Translations under genes and position numbers: made by a program
Shown here: piece after piece, positions 34,874 to 43,133 of the stretch
Layout of the letters: every line of letters begins with the position of its first letter
Position numbering within the stretch: the stretch's first letter is position 1
Assembly (NCBI GenBank): GCA_019351895.1
Contig: JABBOH010000023.1
Coordinates: 13,115-68,967 of the forward strand
DNA from: Pseudomonadota bacterium
GTDB taxonomy: Bacteria > Pseudomonadota > Alphaproteobacteria > Acetobacterales > Acetobacteraceae
Direction of reading: 5' to 3'
DNA: 55,853 nt
The notes under the pieces: model-generated
Database searches by the model: none
The model's input: only the letters and a program-made list of their open reading frames with translations
Told to the model about the DNA's origin: nothing

Positions 34874-36420
34874 TGGAAGACGAAGAGGTCACGTCCGACT
34901 TTCACGCAATCGGCGAGAAACATACCCGCGCGACCGAACACGCCGAACTTCTGGTGATCGGCGCAGGCGAAGCGGGCCTCGCCGCCGCGCTGGAGGCCGC
35001 GCGCGCCGGCGTGCAGGTGACGCTGGTCGACGAGAATCCTCTTGGGCCCGGGCTCATCGGCATGGACGTGCCGTTGCTGTTCGGCAACCGCTGGACGGCG
35101 GCCGTGCAGAACCAGGGCCGCATGCTGGAGCAGATCCTCGCCACCAACCCGGGCCTGGAAGAAGCTTTCGAATTGGGCGTGGAGGTCAAGCTCGGCACCT
35201 ATGCCTGGGGCGCCTTCGTCGCCGGCCCCAACCTGCAGTCGCTGCCCGAGCCGGTCGTGGGACTTGCCGACGAGACGCGCTCATGGCTCTGCGGCTTCAA
35301 GCGGCTGATCATCGCCGCCGGTGCGCGCGACCTCGTCTACAGCTTCGCCGGCTTCGAGACGCCGGGCGTCGTCGGCGCGCAGGGCTTCGCCTCACTCGTC
35401 TCGCGCTACGGGGCCTTCAACGGGCGGCGGATCGTCGTCCTCGGGACCGGCGATCTCGCGGTGAGGACCGCGGCGCTCGCACTCGATGCCGGGCTTGAGG
35501 TCGCCGCGATGGTCGAGGTGCGGGACGCGGCGCAGTCTGACGTGTCGTTGATGGTTTCCCGAGGGGTCGAGATCATCACCGGTCACGCGATCCTGGAGGC
35601 GCGCGGCAATGCCGAAGGCGTCACCGCTGCTGTGCTCGCACCGGTCGCGGGCGGCGAGCCGCGCGGTATCGATTGCGACACGATCGTGCTCGCCATCGGG
35701 GCGGTGCCGGTGATCGACCTCGCCGATGTTGCCGGGGCGAAGCTCACCCGGTGCGACGGCTCCTATGTCGTGGAGAGCGCGCCCGCGGGCGTATTCTTCG
35801 CCGGCGACTGCGCCGGGCTCGGCGCGGACGCGGCGGCCTCGGGCCGCGCCGCCGCCCAGGCCGCGCTGCGCTCGCTCGGCCATGAGGTGACGGCGGCACC
35901 CGCCCCGGCACCCGTACCGCCGCTGCCTGCCGACACCGACGCCTACCGCATGGACTGGATGCGGGCGCTAATGGCGACCGGCGGCCTCGACGTGCACGCC
36001 TGCACCTGCGAGGAGGTGACGCGCCGCGACCTGCTGACCGTGCAGCCGCCGCGCTACCTCGACGCCCCCGTGGCGGGGCGCGACCTCACCTCGCTCGGCG
36101 ATGGAGCGCCGCCCAGCCAGGATCAGATCAAGCGCCTCACCCGCGCCTGCATGGGGCCGTGTCAGGCGCGCCGCTGCCGCGAACAGGTGGCGATGATGAT
36201 GGCGATCGGCACCGACCGGCCGCTCGGCGCCATCGCGCTCGCCGGTTACCGCGCCCCGGTGCGGCCGCTGCCGCTCGGCGTGCTCGCGGCATCCGACGAG
36301 ACCGCCGAGATGGCCGAGGGCTGGAACGTCTGGTTCGGCATCCGCACGCAGTGGATTCCCTACGCCGACATCGGCACCGAGCGCGAGACCGAGCGCGCCG
36401 GCCGCATGATGCATTTCTGA
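34873..36420 (+). CDS. FAD/NAD-dependent amine dehydrogenase alpha subunit (OoxA/HcnB-like) with [2Fe-2S] Cys
   Basis: A 515-residue pyridine nucleotide-disulfide-type oxidoreductase. N-terminal dinucleotide motif LLVIGAGEAGLAAALEAARA, second motif RRIVVLGTGDLAVRTAALAL, and GVFFAGDCAGLGADAAASGR. A C-terminal BFD-like iron-sulfur region has C377 and C379 (CTCEEVTRRDLL) and C426 and C430 (ACMGPCQARR). This is the plan of octopine/nopaline oxidase subunit A, HcnB, and hydroxyproline dehydrogenase subunits. It would work with the next gene's flavoprotein to oxidise an N-alkyl amino acid. The small third subunit (HcnA-like ferredoxin) of three-component members is not in the operon. Confidence 0.85.
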   Translation: MEDEEVTSDFHAIGEKHTRATEHAELLVIGAGEAGLAAALEAARAGVQVTLVDENPLGPGLIGMDVPLLFGNRWTAAVQNQGRMLEQILATNPGLEEAFELGVEVKLGTYAWGAFVAGPNLQSLPEPVVGLADETRSWLCGFKRLIIAAGARDLVYSFAGFETPGVVGAQGFASLVSRYGAFNGRRIVVLGTGDLAVRTAALALDAGLEVAAMVEVRDAAQSDVSLMVSRGVEIITGHAILEARGNAEGVTAAVLAPVAGGEPRGIDCDTIVLAIGAVPVIDLADVAGAKLTRCDGSYVVESAPAGVFFAGDCAGLGADAAASGRAAAQAALRSLGHEVTAAPAPAPVPPLPADTDAYRMDWMRALMATGGLDVHACTCEEVTRRDLLTVQPPRYLDAPVAGRDLTSLGDGAPPSQDQIKRLTRACMGPCQARRCREQVAMMMAIGTDRPLGAIALAGYRAPVRPLPLGVLAASDETAEMAEGWNVWFGIRTQWIPYADIGTERETERAGRMMHF

Positions 36421-36432
36421 GGGGTTCCTGAC

Positions 36433-37641
36433 GTGTCAGCGATGGAAAAGAAGAGCGCCAGCGTCATCGTCATCGGCGGCGGCGTGACCGGCCTCAGCGC
36501 CGCGTGGTGGCTGGCGCGCGACGGCGTCGACGTGCTGGTGATCGAGAAGGGCATCGTCGGCTGGGAGGCCTCGGGCCGCAACGGCGGCGGCTGCACCCAT
36601 TACCAGAGCCCGCTCTTCGACGAGGAGCAGCGCCTCTGGCCGCAGATGGACGAGTTGCTGGGCTACCCGACCGAATACCGGCGCGAGCGCGTCATCATGG
36701 CGCTGACCGACGCCCAACTCGCCCAGTATCAGGACCACGGCGATATCTGCGCCCGCATGGGCTACCACTACGAGACGCTGGACGCGAAGCAGACGCGCGA
36801 ATTGGTGCCGCTCGCGGGCGACAATGTGGTGGGCGCGGTCCACTATCATTTCGGTGGTCAGGCCAATCCGCAGCGCAGCGTGCAGGCCTATGCCTGGGCG
36901 CTGCAGGACAAGGGCGGCCGCATCCTGCAGCACACCGCCGTCTCCTCCATCGTCACCAAAGGCGGACGTGTGACCGGCGTCGAAACGAGCCTCGGCCGCT
37001 TCGACTGCGACCATCTGGTGCTGGCCGCGGGGCCGCAGACGGGCGCGCTGCTGGACACCATCGGCATCTACCTGCCCGTCGCCCCCGCGCGGGCCGAGAT
37101 GATCGTGACCGAGCCGCTGCCGCTCATGCGGATCGGCGGCGTCGACGGCAACGGCCTCTACGGGCGGCAGACGCTGCGCGGCAACCTCGCCTATGGCGGC
37201 GGCCCGCATGAGTGGCTGGAGGATACGGGTCCGGACGGCCGGACGGCCGCAGGCGGCATCGCCGCCCGCCCCGCCTCGCAGCTGCTACAGAACCTGTCGA
37301 AGCGCCTCGTCGAGCTCTTTCCCCGCGCCGCGCATGTGCGCGTGATCCGCAGCTGGGCCGGCATCATCGAGAACACGCCGGATGGGCGCCCTGTCATCGA
37401 CCGCCTCGACGAGCCCGGCAACCTCACCGTCGCGACCATGAGCAGCGTCGGCTTCGGCCTCTCGCCCGCAGCCGGCCACGCGATCCGCGACCTGGTGATG
37501 GAGGGCCGCTGCAGCTTCACCGACATCGACAAGCTCGGCCTGGACCGCTTCGCCAACCTGCCGCGCGACTGGCGCGCCCGCCAGGGCTGGGTGCCGCCGG
37601 TGCTGTCCGATTTTGCAACGCCCGCCCGTCTGCCGGCTTGA
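36433..37641 (+). CDS. FAD-dependent amine dehydrogenase beta subunit (OoxB/HcnC/SoxB-like)
   Basis: A 402-residue DAO-family flavoprotein. FAD-binding motif VIVIGGGVTGLSAAWWLARD, the GRNGGG loop typical of sarcosine oxidase beta/OoxB/HcnC subunits (WEASGRNGGGCTHYQS), and C-terminal TVATMSSVGFGLSPAAGHAI. GTG 36433 is preferred because TGAGGGG lies just upstream; ATG 36442 is the alternative. It follows the alpha subunit by 12 bp. Substrate is expected to be a secondary or tertiary amino acid. Confidence 0.87.
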   Translation: MSAMEKKSASVIVIGGGVTGLSAAWWLARDGVDVLVIEKGIVGWEASGRNGGGCTHYQSPLFDEEQRLWPQMDELLGYPTEYRRERVIMALTDAQLAQYQDHGDICARMGYHYETLDAKQTRELVPLAGDNVVGAVHYHFGGQANPQRSVQAYAWALQDKGGRILQHTAVSSIVTKGGRVTGVETSLGRFDCDHLVLAAGPQTGALLDTIGIYLPVAPARAEMIVTEPLPLMRIGGVDGNGLYGRQTLRGNLAYGGGPHEWLEDTGPDGRTAAGGIAARPASQLLQNLSKRLVELFPRAAHVRVIRSWAGIIENTPDGRPVIDRLDEPGNLTVATMSSVGFGLSPAAGHAIRDLVMEGRCSFTDIDKLGLDRFANLPRDWRARQGWVPPVLSDFATPARLPA

Positions 37642-37655
37642 GGAGAGTTTGAGAT

Positions 37656-38780
37656 ATGGCTGCCAAAGGTAAGGTCCTCATCGTCGGCTGCGGCATCGCG
37701 GGATTAGCGACCGCCTGGAGCCTCGTGCGGCGTGGTTTCGAGGTCGAGATGTTCGAGCAGGGGCCGATTCCCAATCCGAAAGCCTCGTCCTGGGACGAGC
37801 ATCGCATCACCCGCCACGCCTATGGCGAGTTCGAGGGCTATGCCTACCTCATGCCGCAGGCCTTCCGGCTATGGGACATGATGTGGAAGGACCTCGGCGT
37901 CACCCACTACGACCCCTGCGGCGCGGTCTATTTCGTGCGCGAGGAGACGCCCTGGTACGAGGGCACCTCGACCGCGCTGACGCGCATGGGCATCCGCTTC
38001 CGCGACATCCCGCTGAGCCGCGCCGAGACGCGCTTTCCGATGCTCAACCTCGACACAGTCACCCGCGTCGTGGAGACGGACGGCGCCGGGATGCTGTTCC
38101 CGTCGCGCATCGTGCTCGACCTCGTGGTGTTCCTGACCGGACGGGGCGTCGTTTTCCACTCGTCCCATCTGGTGAGCGAGATCGACGCGGAACGCGCGAC
38201 GGTGACGGCCAACGGGCGGACCTTCACCGGCGACCGGGTCGTGGTCGCGGCCGGCGCCTGGGCCGACCGGCTGGTGCCGACCCTGCGGCCCGACGCGCTG
38301 CCGTCCCGCCAGGCGGTGATGTTTCTCGCCCCACCCGCCGACCATGCCCATGCCTGGGCCGAGGCGTCCGTCATGGCCGATCTCGGCGAGGAGTCGAGCT
38401 GCTACATGCTGCCGCCTCGGCGCGGCACGCGCCTCAAGATCGGCGACCACGTCTTCACCCGGCGCGGGGACGCGGACGAGGACCGGACCGCGACCGATCT
38501 CGACGTGCAGCGCCTCACCCGTGTCCTCAAGCGTGTCGTGAAGGATTTCGACCGCTATCAGGTGCTGGAGCGCAAGGCGTGCTTCTACACGGTCACGGAC
38601 GACGAGCATTTCATCCAGCGCGCCGTGGGGTCAAAGGGCTGGATCATCAGCGCGTGCTCGGGCCACGGGTTCAAGCTCGGGGCGCTTACCGGCGAGTTGG
38701 CGGCCCAGGCGATTTCGGGCGAGCGCGGCGCGGACGAGGTGACCCACATGGCCGCGGGTCTGGTGATGGAGCCGACTTAA
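37656..38780 (+). CDS. Monomeric sarcosine oxidase-like FAD oxidoreductase
   Basis: A 374-residue flavoenzyme of the MSOX/N-methyltryptophan oxidase family. FAD motif VLIVGCGIAGLATAWSLVRR, then SSWDEHRITRHAYGE (compare SSHGDTRIIRHAY), and the C-terminal ACSGHGFKLGALTGELAAQ where MSOX has a Cys carrying covalent FAD (near GCGFSGHGFK). Here DDEHFIQRAVG and SACSGHGFK are recognisable. It would remove an N-methyl group as formaldehyde. GAGGAGAG lies 8-15 bases before the ATG. It is the last gene of the operon; a GC hairpin follows at 38833. Confidence 0.88.
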   Translation: MAAKGKVLIVGCGIAGLATAWSLVRRGFEVEMFEQGPIPNPKASSWDEHRITRHAYGEFEGYAYLMPQAFRLWDMMWKDLGVTHYDPCGAVYFVREETPWYEGTSTALTRMGIRFRDIPLSRAETRFPMLNLDTVTRVVETDGAGMLFPSRIVLDLVVFLTGRGVVFHSSHLVSEIDAERATVTANGRTFTGDRVVVAAGAWADRLVPTLRPDALPSRQAVMFLAPPADHAHAWAEASVMADLGEESSCYMLPPRRGTRLKIGDHVFTRRGDADEDRTATDLDVQRLTRVLKRVVKDFDRYQVLERKACFYTVTDDEHFIQRAVGSKGWIISACSGHGFKLGALTGELAAQAISGERGADEVTHMAAGLVMEPT

Positions 38781-38832
38781 CCCGCGCCGTCATTGTTGCA
38801 TCCGGCGCGGAGGCGTAACCTGTTACTCAGGC

Positions 38833-38856
38833 CCGGCCCCTGCCATCGGGGGCCGG
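38833..38856. terminator. GC-rich hairpin after the catabolic operon
   Basis: Arms CCGGCCCC (38833-38840) and GGGGCCGG (38849-38856) pair perfectly around an 8-base loop, 52 bp beyond the last stop of the operon. There is no T-run, so intrinsic termination would be weak. It is a plausible operon end before apaG. Confidence 0.5.
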
Positions 38857-38951
38857 AACTCGAGCCCATGCCTTCGATCATCATTCGGCCTTCATTTTGA
38901 AACCATGATGCCCCGAGGCTAAACCGGAGGACCGCCGACAGGCGGCGCACC

Positions 38952-39356
38952 ATGAGCAGCCCCTATACGAAGACCACGAAGGGAATCCGCGTCAGCGTGC
39001 GCTCCTTCTACCTGGACGATCAGAGCCAGGCGGATGAGGGCCGCTTCGTCTGGGCCTATCGCGTGACGATCGAGAACAAGAGCCAGCAGACCGTGCAACT
39101 GCTTGCCCGCTCCTGGCGCATCACGAATGGTCATGGCCGCGTGTTGCAGGTGCATGGCGAGGGCGTGGTCGGCGAGCAACCGGTGCTGGAGCCGGGAGAA
39201 TCGTTCGAATACACATCGGGCACGCCGCTCGACACGCCGACGGGGTTCATGGCGGGCGAGTATCACATGACGCTGCCATCGTCGGGTGAGACGTTCGATG
39301 TGACGATCCCGACCTTCAGCCTCGACAGTCCGCACCAGAATCTGCAGGTGCATTGA
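38952..39356 (+). CDS. apaG: ApaG (DUF525) protein
   Basis: A 134-residue protein matching ApaG: YRVTIENKSQQTVQLLARSW, ITNGHGRVLQVHGEGVVGEQ and SGTPLDTPTGFMAGEYHM. It is a fibronectin-III-like fold. ApaG is reported to bind or hydrolyse nucleotides and influences diadenosine tetraphosphate and cobalt-resistance phenotypes; the molecular role is uncertain. A clear ribosome site near the ATG is lacking (GGAGG is about 20 bases upstream). It is convergent with a small minus-strand gene. Confidence 0.93.
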   Translation: MSSPYTKTTKGIRVSVRSFYLDDQSQADEGRFVWAYRVTIENKSQQTVQLLARSWRITNGHGRVLQVHGEGVVGEQPVLEPGESFEYTSGTPLDTPTGFMAGEYHMTLPSSGETFDVTIPTFSLDSPHQNLQVH

Positions 39357-39388
39357 CGCCGAGGCTTTGGCTGAGCTTGGCCGCGGTC

Positions 39389-39616
39389 TCAGGCGCGGGA
39401 CATCGCCTGCAGGCTCATGGCCTTAACGCGCGCCGCGAAGGGCGCATGACGGTAGGTACGGCTTGCCGCTTCACGCACGTCCGAGAGCTTGTCGAAGTGT
39501 TGGCCGTCGAGTTCCTTGAGCCGCGAATCGACGCCGACGAAGGTATAACCATCCCCATAGAATGCCGCTGCGCCGAGAAAAATGCCGTCAATTTCGATGA
39601 TGTAGGACTGTCTCAC
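39389..39616 (-). CDS. Small hypothetical protein (75 aa)
   Basis: Starts at GTG 39616 with a very good AGGAGA six bases upstream, which supports translation. Sequence begins MRQSYIIEIDGIFLGAAAFY and is of mixed charge without a membrane segment. I do not recognise the family. Codon use matches its neighbours. The upstream 324 bp is comparatively AT-rich and probably holds its promoter. Confidence 0.6.
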   Translation of the reverse strand: MRQSYIIEIDGIFLGAAAFYGDGYTFVGVDSRLKELDGQHFDKLSDVREAASRTYRHAPFAARVKAMSLQAMSRA

Positions 39617-39940
39617 CGTCGTCTCCTGGAGAACGCTTTTTTGGCTGGACCTATTGGTCTCTTCTGGCCCGGCACGGCTCTAATCGAACCCGCCGCCTCT
39701 TGGAAGAAAATTACTTGTGATCAGATATATAAGACATGTTTCTAATGTCATCTCTGAGCAATTAAGTGCGGCTTTACAGGTCTCATCAAGACGTCTGAAT
39801 CGGGCCGCCGGCCGCCCTTTTCAGGACCGGAGGCTGCATACACCCGCCCAGCCGCGACCGACAGACCTGCTTTCGGATATTCATGTCACTGTCACCCCTG
39901 TCCAACTCCCTGATCTGGCCGCGGGCCGGACGCGGCGAGC
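39617..39940. other. AT-richer intergenic region
   Basis: 324 bp between the small GTG-start gene and the RHH gene. The part from about 39700 to 39775 is clearly more AT-rich than the rest of the window (ATATATAAGACATG) and contains a short inverted repeat, GACAT-N7-ATGTC (about 39732-39748). It probably carries divergent promoters. No gene is supported. Confidence 0.5.
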
Positions 39941-40159
39941 ATGCTGATCAAGCGGAGCTTCAGCATCGCGGGGCACCGCACGAGCATTGCCCTGGAGCCT
40001 GAATTCTGGGAGGCGCTGGAAACCTGCGCGCGCCGGCGGGACGAACCTCTGGCGGCGCTCGTGGTCGCGGTCGATGCCGAACGCGCGCCCAAGCGGCCCC
40101 TGGCGTCCGCGCTCCGGGTCCGCGCGCTGCGGGAAGCCGCCGTCAAAGACCTGGGCTGA
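39941..40159 (+). CDS. Ribbon-helix-helix domain protein
   Basis: A 72-residue protein of the RHH_4 type: IAGHRTSIALEPEFWEALET (beta ribbon then helix) with a C-terminal basic helix (LRVRALREAA). It is probably a DNA-binding regulator, or a protein-protein adaptor; targets are unknown. The ribosome site is weak. A RHH_4 gene beside this kind of locus is familiar from other Rhizobiales. Confidence 0.8.
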   Translation: MLIKRSFSIAGHRTSIALEPEFWEALETCARRRDEPLAALVVAVDAERAPKRPLASALRVRALREAAVKDLG

Positions 40160-40198
40160 CGGACGCTCGCGCTTTGGCCTCATAATCGCACGGGCGCT

Positions 40199-43123
40199 TC
40201 AGTTCATCGCCGTGCCGCGGACAAGCCATTCGTTTGGCTTGCTGATCGAACCTTGCAGCACGGCGGTGAGCGGCGCGCCGGCCGCGGGCCGCAGCCCCAG
40301 GTTAAGGTTGCAGACCCCACGCACGAGATCGACCTGTCCGGACGCGGTCATGGCGCCGGCCGCGCCGCTCAACCGGAAGGCGTCCACCTGCAGGTCGCCC
40401 TGAGTCACGATCCCCGTCGCGCTGAGCGAATCGAACGGTGTGCTGCCCGTGAACAGCTTGGACGCATGCACAGCGCCGGCCGTCTCGTCGGAGGTGGGCT
40501 TCAGGGTCGCGCCGAGGTCGATGCCGGAAAGAGTGCCATGAGCCGCCGCGAGATCAACCTTGCCGTTGAGGCTGGCGAGCCAGGAGTTGAGGCTGTAGCC
40601 CCGCGCCTGCAGCGACACATGCGTATCGAGCGTCGTGGCGGTGCCTTGCAGCGGCAGCGCCGCCACGGCCGGCGCAGTGGCGGCGGATAGCTGCGCCCCC
40701 GTGAGAGACAGCGTAGCGCCGAGCGTCGGCGGATCGGCGGCGGCGAGGTCCACCGCGCCCGTCAGCGTGCCGCCCAGATAGCGCGCGCGCGCTATGGCGA
40801 TATGCAGCTTGCCATCGGCCACATCGCTATGTGCGTGGATATCCGTCGCGACGGGCGTGAGTTCGTCCACGACGCGGCCGACCGTAATGCCGAGCGAGGC
40901 CTGCCAGCCGCGCAGCAGATCGACCGGCACGGGTTCGTCGCGCGCAGGCTCCGGCCAGGGCAAAGTGTCGATCGCGAGGCTGCCGGTGACGTGCCGCCCC
41001 CCTGGCAGCGCCCCCGCGGCGCGGGCGAGGTTCCCCGTGCCGTGAAGCATGCCGAGGCTGAAGGTGATGGGCGAAACCGACCAGGACTTGTCGTCGGATT
41101 TCATGGTGGCGACGACCGAGAAGGAGCCCTCGCCCACCCAGGCCGCGGCGTTGCTGTAGCCGAGACCGTGCAGCAGGCGCGACGCGCTCGGATGCCGCAA
41201 GGTGACCGCGCCCTGCAAACGGCCGTGGACGAGATCCAGCACGGGCTGGGCCGAGAAGTCGAGGTCGCCGAGAGACCCCTGGGCCGCCAGGACCAGCGCA
41301 TCGGGCGGACCGGCCGCCGTGACCGTCGCCGCCAGGGGCTCGGCCCAGAAGGCGCGCTCGCCCCGCAGCCGGGCGGGCAGCAGAGCCACGAACGGGGTCG
41401 CGTGCGGCGCCGCCAGAACCAGCCGCGCATTGCGCAGCTGCCCGGCCGCGCTCATCGCTCCGGAGGCGAGAACCTGCATTCCCTGACCCTGGCCCGCGAG
41501 TTCCCGCAGGTTCAGCTCGCCCCGGCTGATGGCCGCGTCGAGCAGCGCGTGGTCGATCCGCTCCGCCCCCAACCAAACCTCGCCTGCGGAGAGCCTGAGA
41601 TCGGCGGTGACGCCCGATAGAGCATGCGCCACCATATCGGGCCGCGGCGGCCGCACGAGCCATGCAGGAGGCAGCCATTCGCCGAGATCGATCTTGCCGA
41701 AGTCGAGACCGGCGGCGATCGTCGGCTTGGCGCCGAAGCCGAGGACGAGACCGCCCGCGATGGTCGTGTCGTTCATGCGCCCGGCGATGCCGGTCAGCGC
41801 GGCGCGCTGTGGGTCGGCGTCCACATTCGCCGTGATCTTGAGGCTGCTGAGACCGGTGAGCGCGCCGGAATAATCGGGCAGCAGCTTGGACTGCGCCAGC
41901 CAATGCAGCGTGACCGCCGGGGACGGCACACCGAGATTCATATTGCCTATGAAGGCGAGCGCCGCTGGGTCGTAGAGGCCGCTCAGGGCGATCGAGGCCT
42001 CGCCCGGCAGGCTCGCATGCACGTCGTCCACCCGGATGCGCGTCGGAGAGGTGATGAGCTTCACCCCGAAGCGGCGCAACAGCCCATCGCCGAAGACCGC
42101 CGCATCGGCGGAAAGATCGAGGCTGAGAGGGGCCGCTTTCGAGATGCCGACCGGGAAGGCGGTGAGCCATGGCCCGAGGTCGAGCATCGGCATATGCAGG
42201 CTGATGCTGAGGCTCGGCGCCGAGGAGAACGGCGCCTTGAGCGTGGTGAGGCGCAGCTTGACCTCGCCGCTCGCGGGCATGTTGCCGAGGTTCAGCGCGA
42301 GATCGGTGATGTTCATGCTGCGCCCGTCGCCGTTCAGGGTGCCGCTGGCGTCGAAGGGCAACGCCGGGGCGGGCACGACGGCCGCGAGGCTGTCGCCATG
42401 GGCCAGGAACCGGCCCCTGACGTGGCCATTCGCCGCCATCACCCCCTTGAACCCGAAGCTGCTGGCAGGAGTTCCGGTCCCTTGCAGCGTCACCTGCAGC
42501 GGGGCGCTGCCGTTGGACTGCGGCCAGTCGAGGTCGATCCCGGCCTGCCAGCCCGCGCCGCCCGCATTCGCCGTGCCGTCGATATGCAGCGCCGCCGAGA
42601 GACCGCCGGTGACGACGTTGAGGTTCGCGTTCGTGACACGCAGCGGCCCGATCGAGAGGCTGCCGCCCGTCACGTCGGCGGAAAGCGATGCGAGCCATGG
42701 CGGCGGCTCGATGGAGATGGGCCCCTTGGGCAATGGCCAGGGCAGCCGGATATCGGGCCGGTCGAGCGCCACATGGGTGACCGCCACTCTCCCGGTGAGC
42801 AACGCGCCGAGCGAGAGGTTGAGCGTCAGTGCGCGCGTGCTCATGCGGACGCCGTCGCCGTCGTCGCGCACGAGAACCTTCTCGGCGGTGATCGACGGCT
42901 CGGGCAGCAGGGTGAGGCGGATCGGACCGTCGATCTCGACCTGACGGCCGATGAAGCCGCTGGCGGCGGCCTCGATCGCGGCCCGGTGCGTGTTCCAGTC
43001 GAGCAGCCAGGGTCCGACCCAAAGCAGGGCGACGATGACCACCGCGCCGGCAAGCAGCGCCGGCACGGGCCTTATGCGAAAGGACCGCTGCTGGCGGGAC
43101 CGCGACCGGCGCGGCGCTTTCAA
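40199..43123 (-). CDS. AsmA-family large envelope protein
   Basis: About 974 residues from TTG 43123; ATG 43183 (overlapping the upstream gene by 50 bp) is the alternative, and neither has a strong ribosome site. A basic N-terminus leads to one membrane helix (VPALLAGAVVIVALLWVGPW), followed by the AsmA domain (GRQVEIDGPIRLTLLPEPSI) and a long beta-strand-rich region ending in the AsmA C-terminal signature (MTASGQVDLVRGVCNLNLGL). These inner-membrane-anchored periplasmic bridge proteins are implicated in phospholipid transport to the outer membrane and in outer-membrane assembly. It is close behind the 5-oxoprolinase gene on the same strand. Confidence 0.88.
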   Translation of the reverse strand: MKAPRRSRSRQQRSFRIRPVPALLAGAVVIVALLWVGPWLLDWNTHRAAIEAAASGFIGRQVEIDGPIRLTLLPEPSITAEKVLVRDDGDGVRMSTRALTLNLSLGALLTGRVAVTHVALDRPDIRLPWPLPKGPISIEPPPWLASLSADVTGGSLSIGPLRVTNANLNVVTGGLSAALHIDGTANAGGAGWQAGIDLDWPQSNGSAPLQVTLQGTGTPASSFGFKGVMAANGHVRGRFLAHGDSLAAVVPAPALPFDASGTLNGDGRSMNITDLALNLGNMPASGEVKLRLTTLKAPFSSAPSLSISLHMPMLDLGPWLTAFPVGISKAAPLSLDLSADAAVFGDGLLRRFGVKLITSPTRIRVDDVHASLPGEASIALSGLYDPAALAFIGNMNLGVPSPAVTLHWLAQSKLLPDYSGALTGLSSLKITANVDADPQRAALTGIAGRMNDTTIAGGLVLGFGAKPTIAAGLDFGKIDLGEWLPPAWLVRPPRPDMVAHALSGVTADLRLSAGEVWLGAERIDHALLDAAISRGELNLRELAGQGQGMQVLASGAMSAAGQLRNARLVLAAPHATPFVALLPARLRGERAFWAEPLAATVTAAGPPDALVLAAQGSLGDLDFSAQPVLDLVHGRLQGAVTLRHPSASRLLHGLGYSNAAAWVGEGSFSVVATMKSDDKSWSVSPITFSLGMLHGTGNLARAAGALPGGRHVTGSLAIDTLPWPEPARDEPVPVDLLRGWQASLGITVGRVVDELTPVATDIHAHSDVADGKLHIAIARARYLGGTLTGAVDLAAADPPTLGATLSLTGAQLSAATAPAVAALPLQGTATTLDTHVSLQARGYSLNSWLASLNGKVDLAAAHGTLSGIDLGATLKPTSDETAGAVHASKLFTGSTPFDSLSATGIVTQGDLQVDAFRLSGAAGAMTASGQVDLVRGVCNLNLGLRPAAGAPLTAVLQGSISKPNEWLVRGTAMN

Positions 43124-43133
43124 CTGGGTCCCG

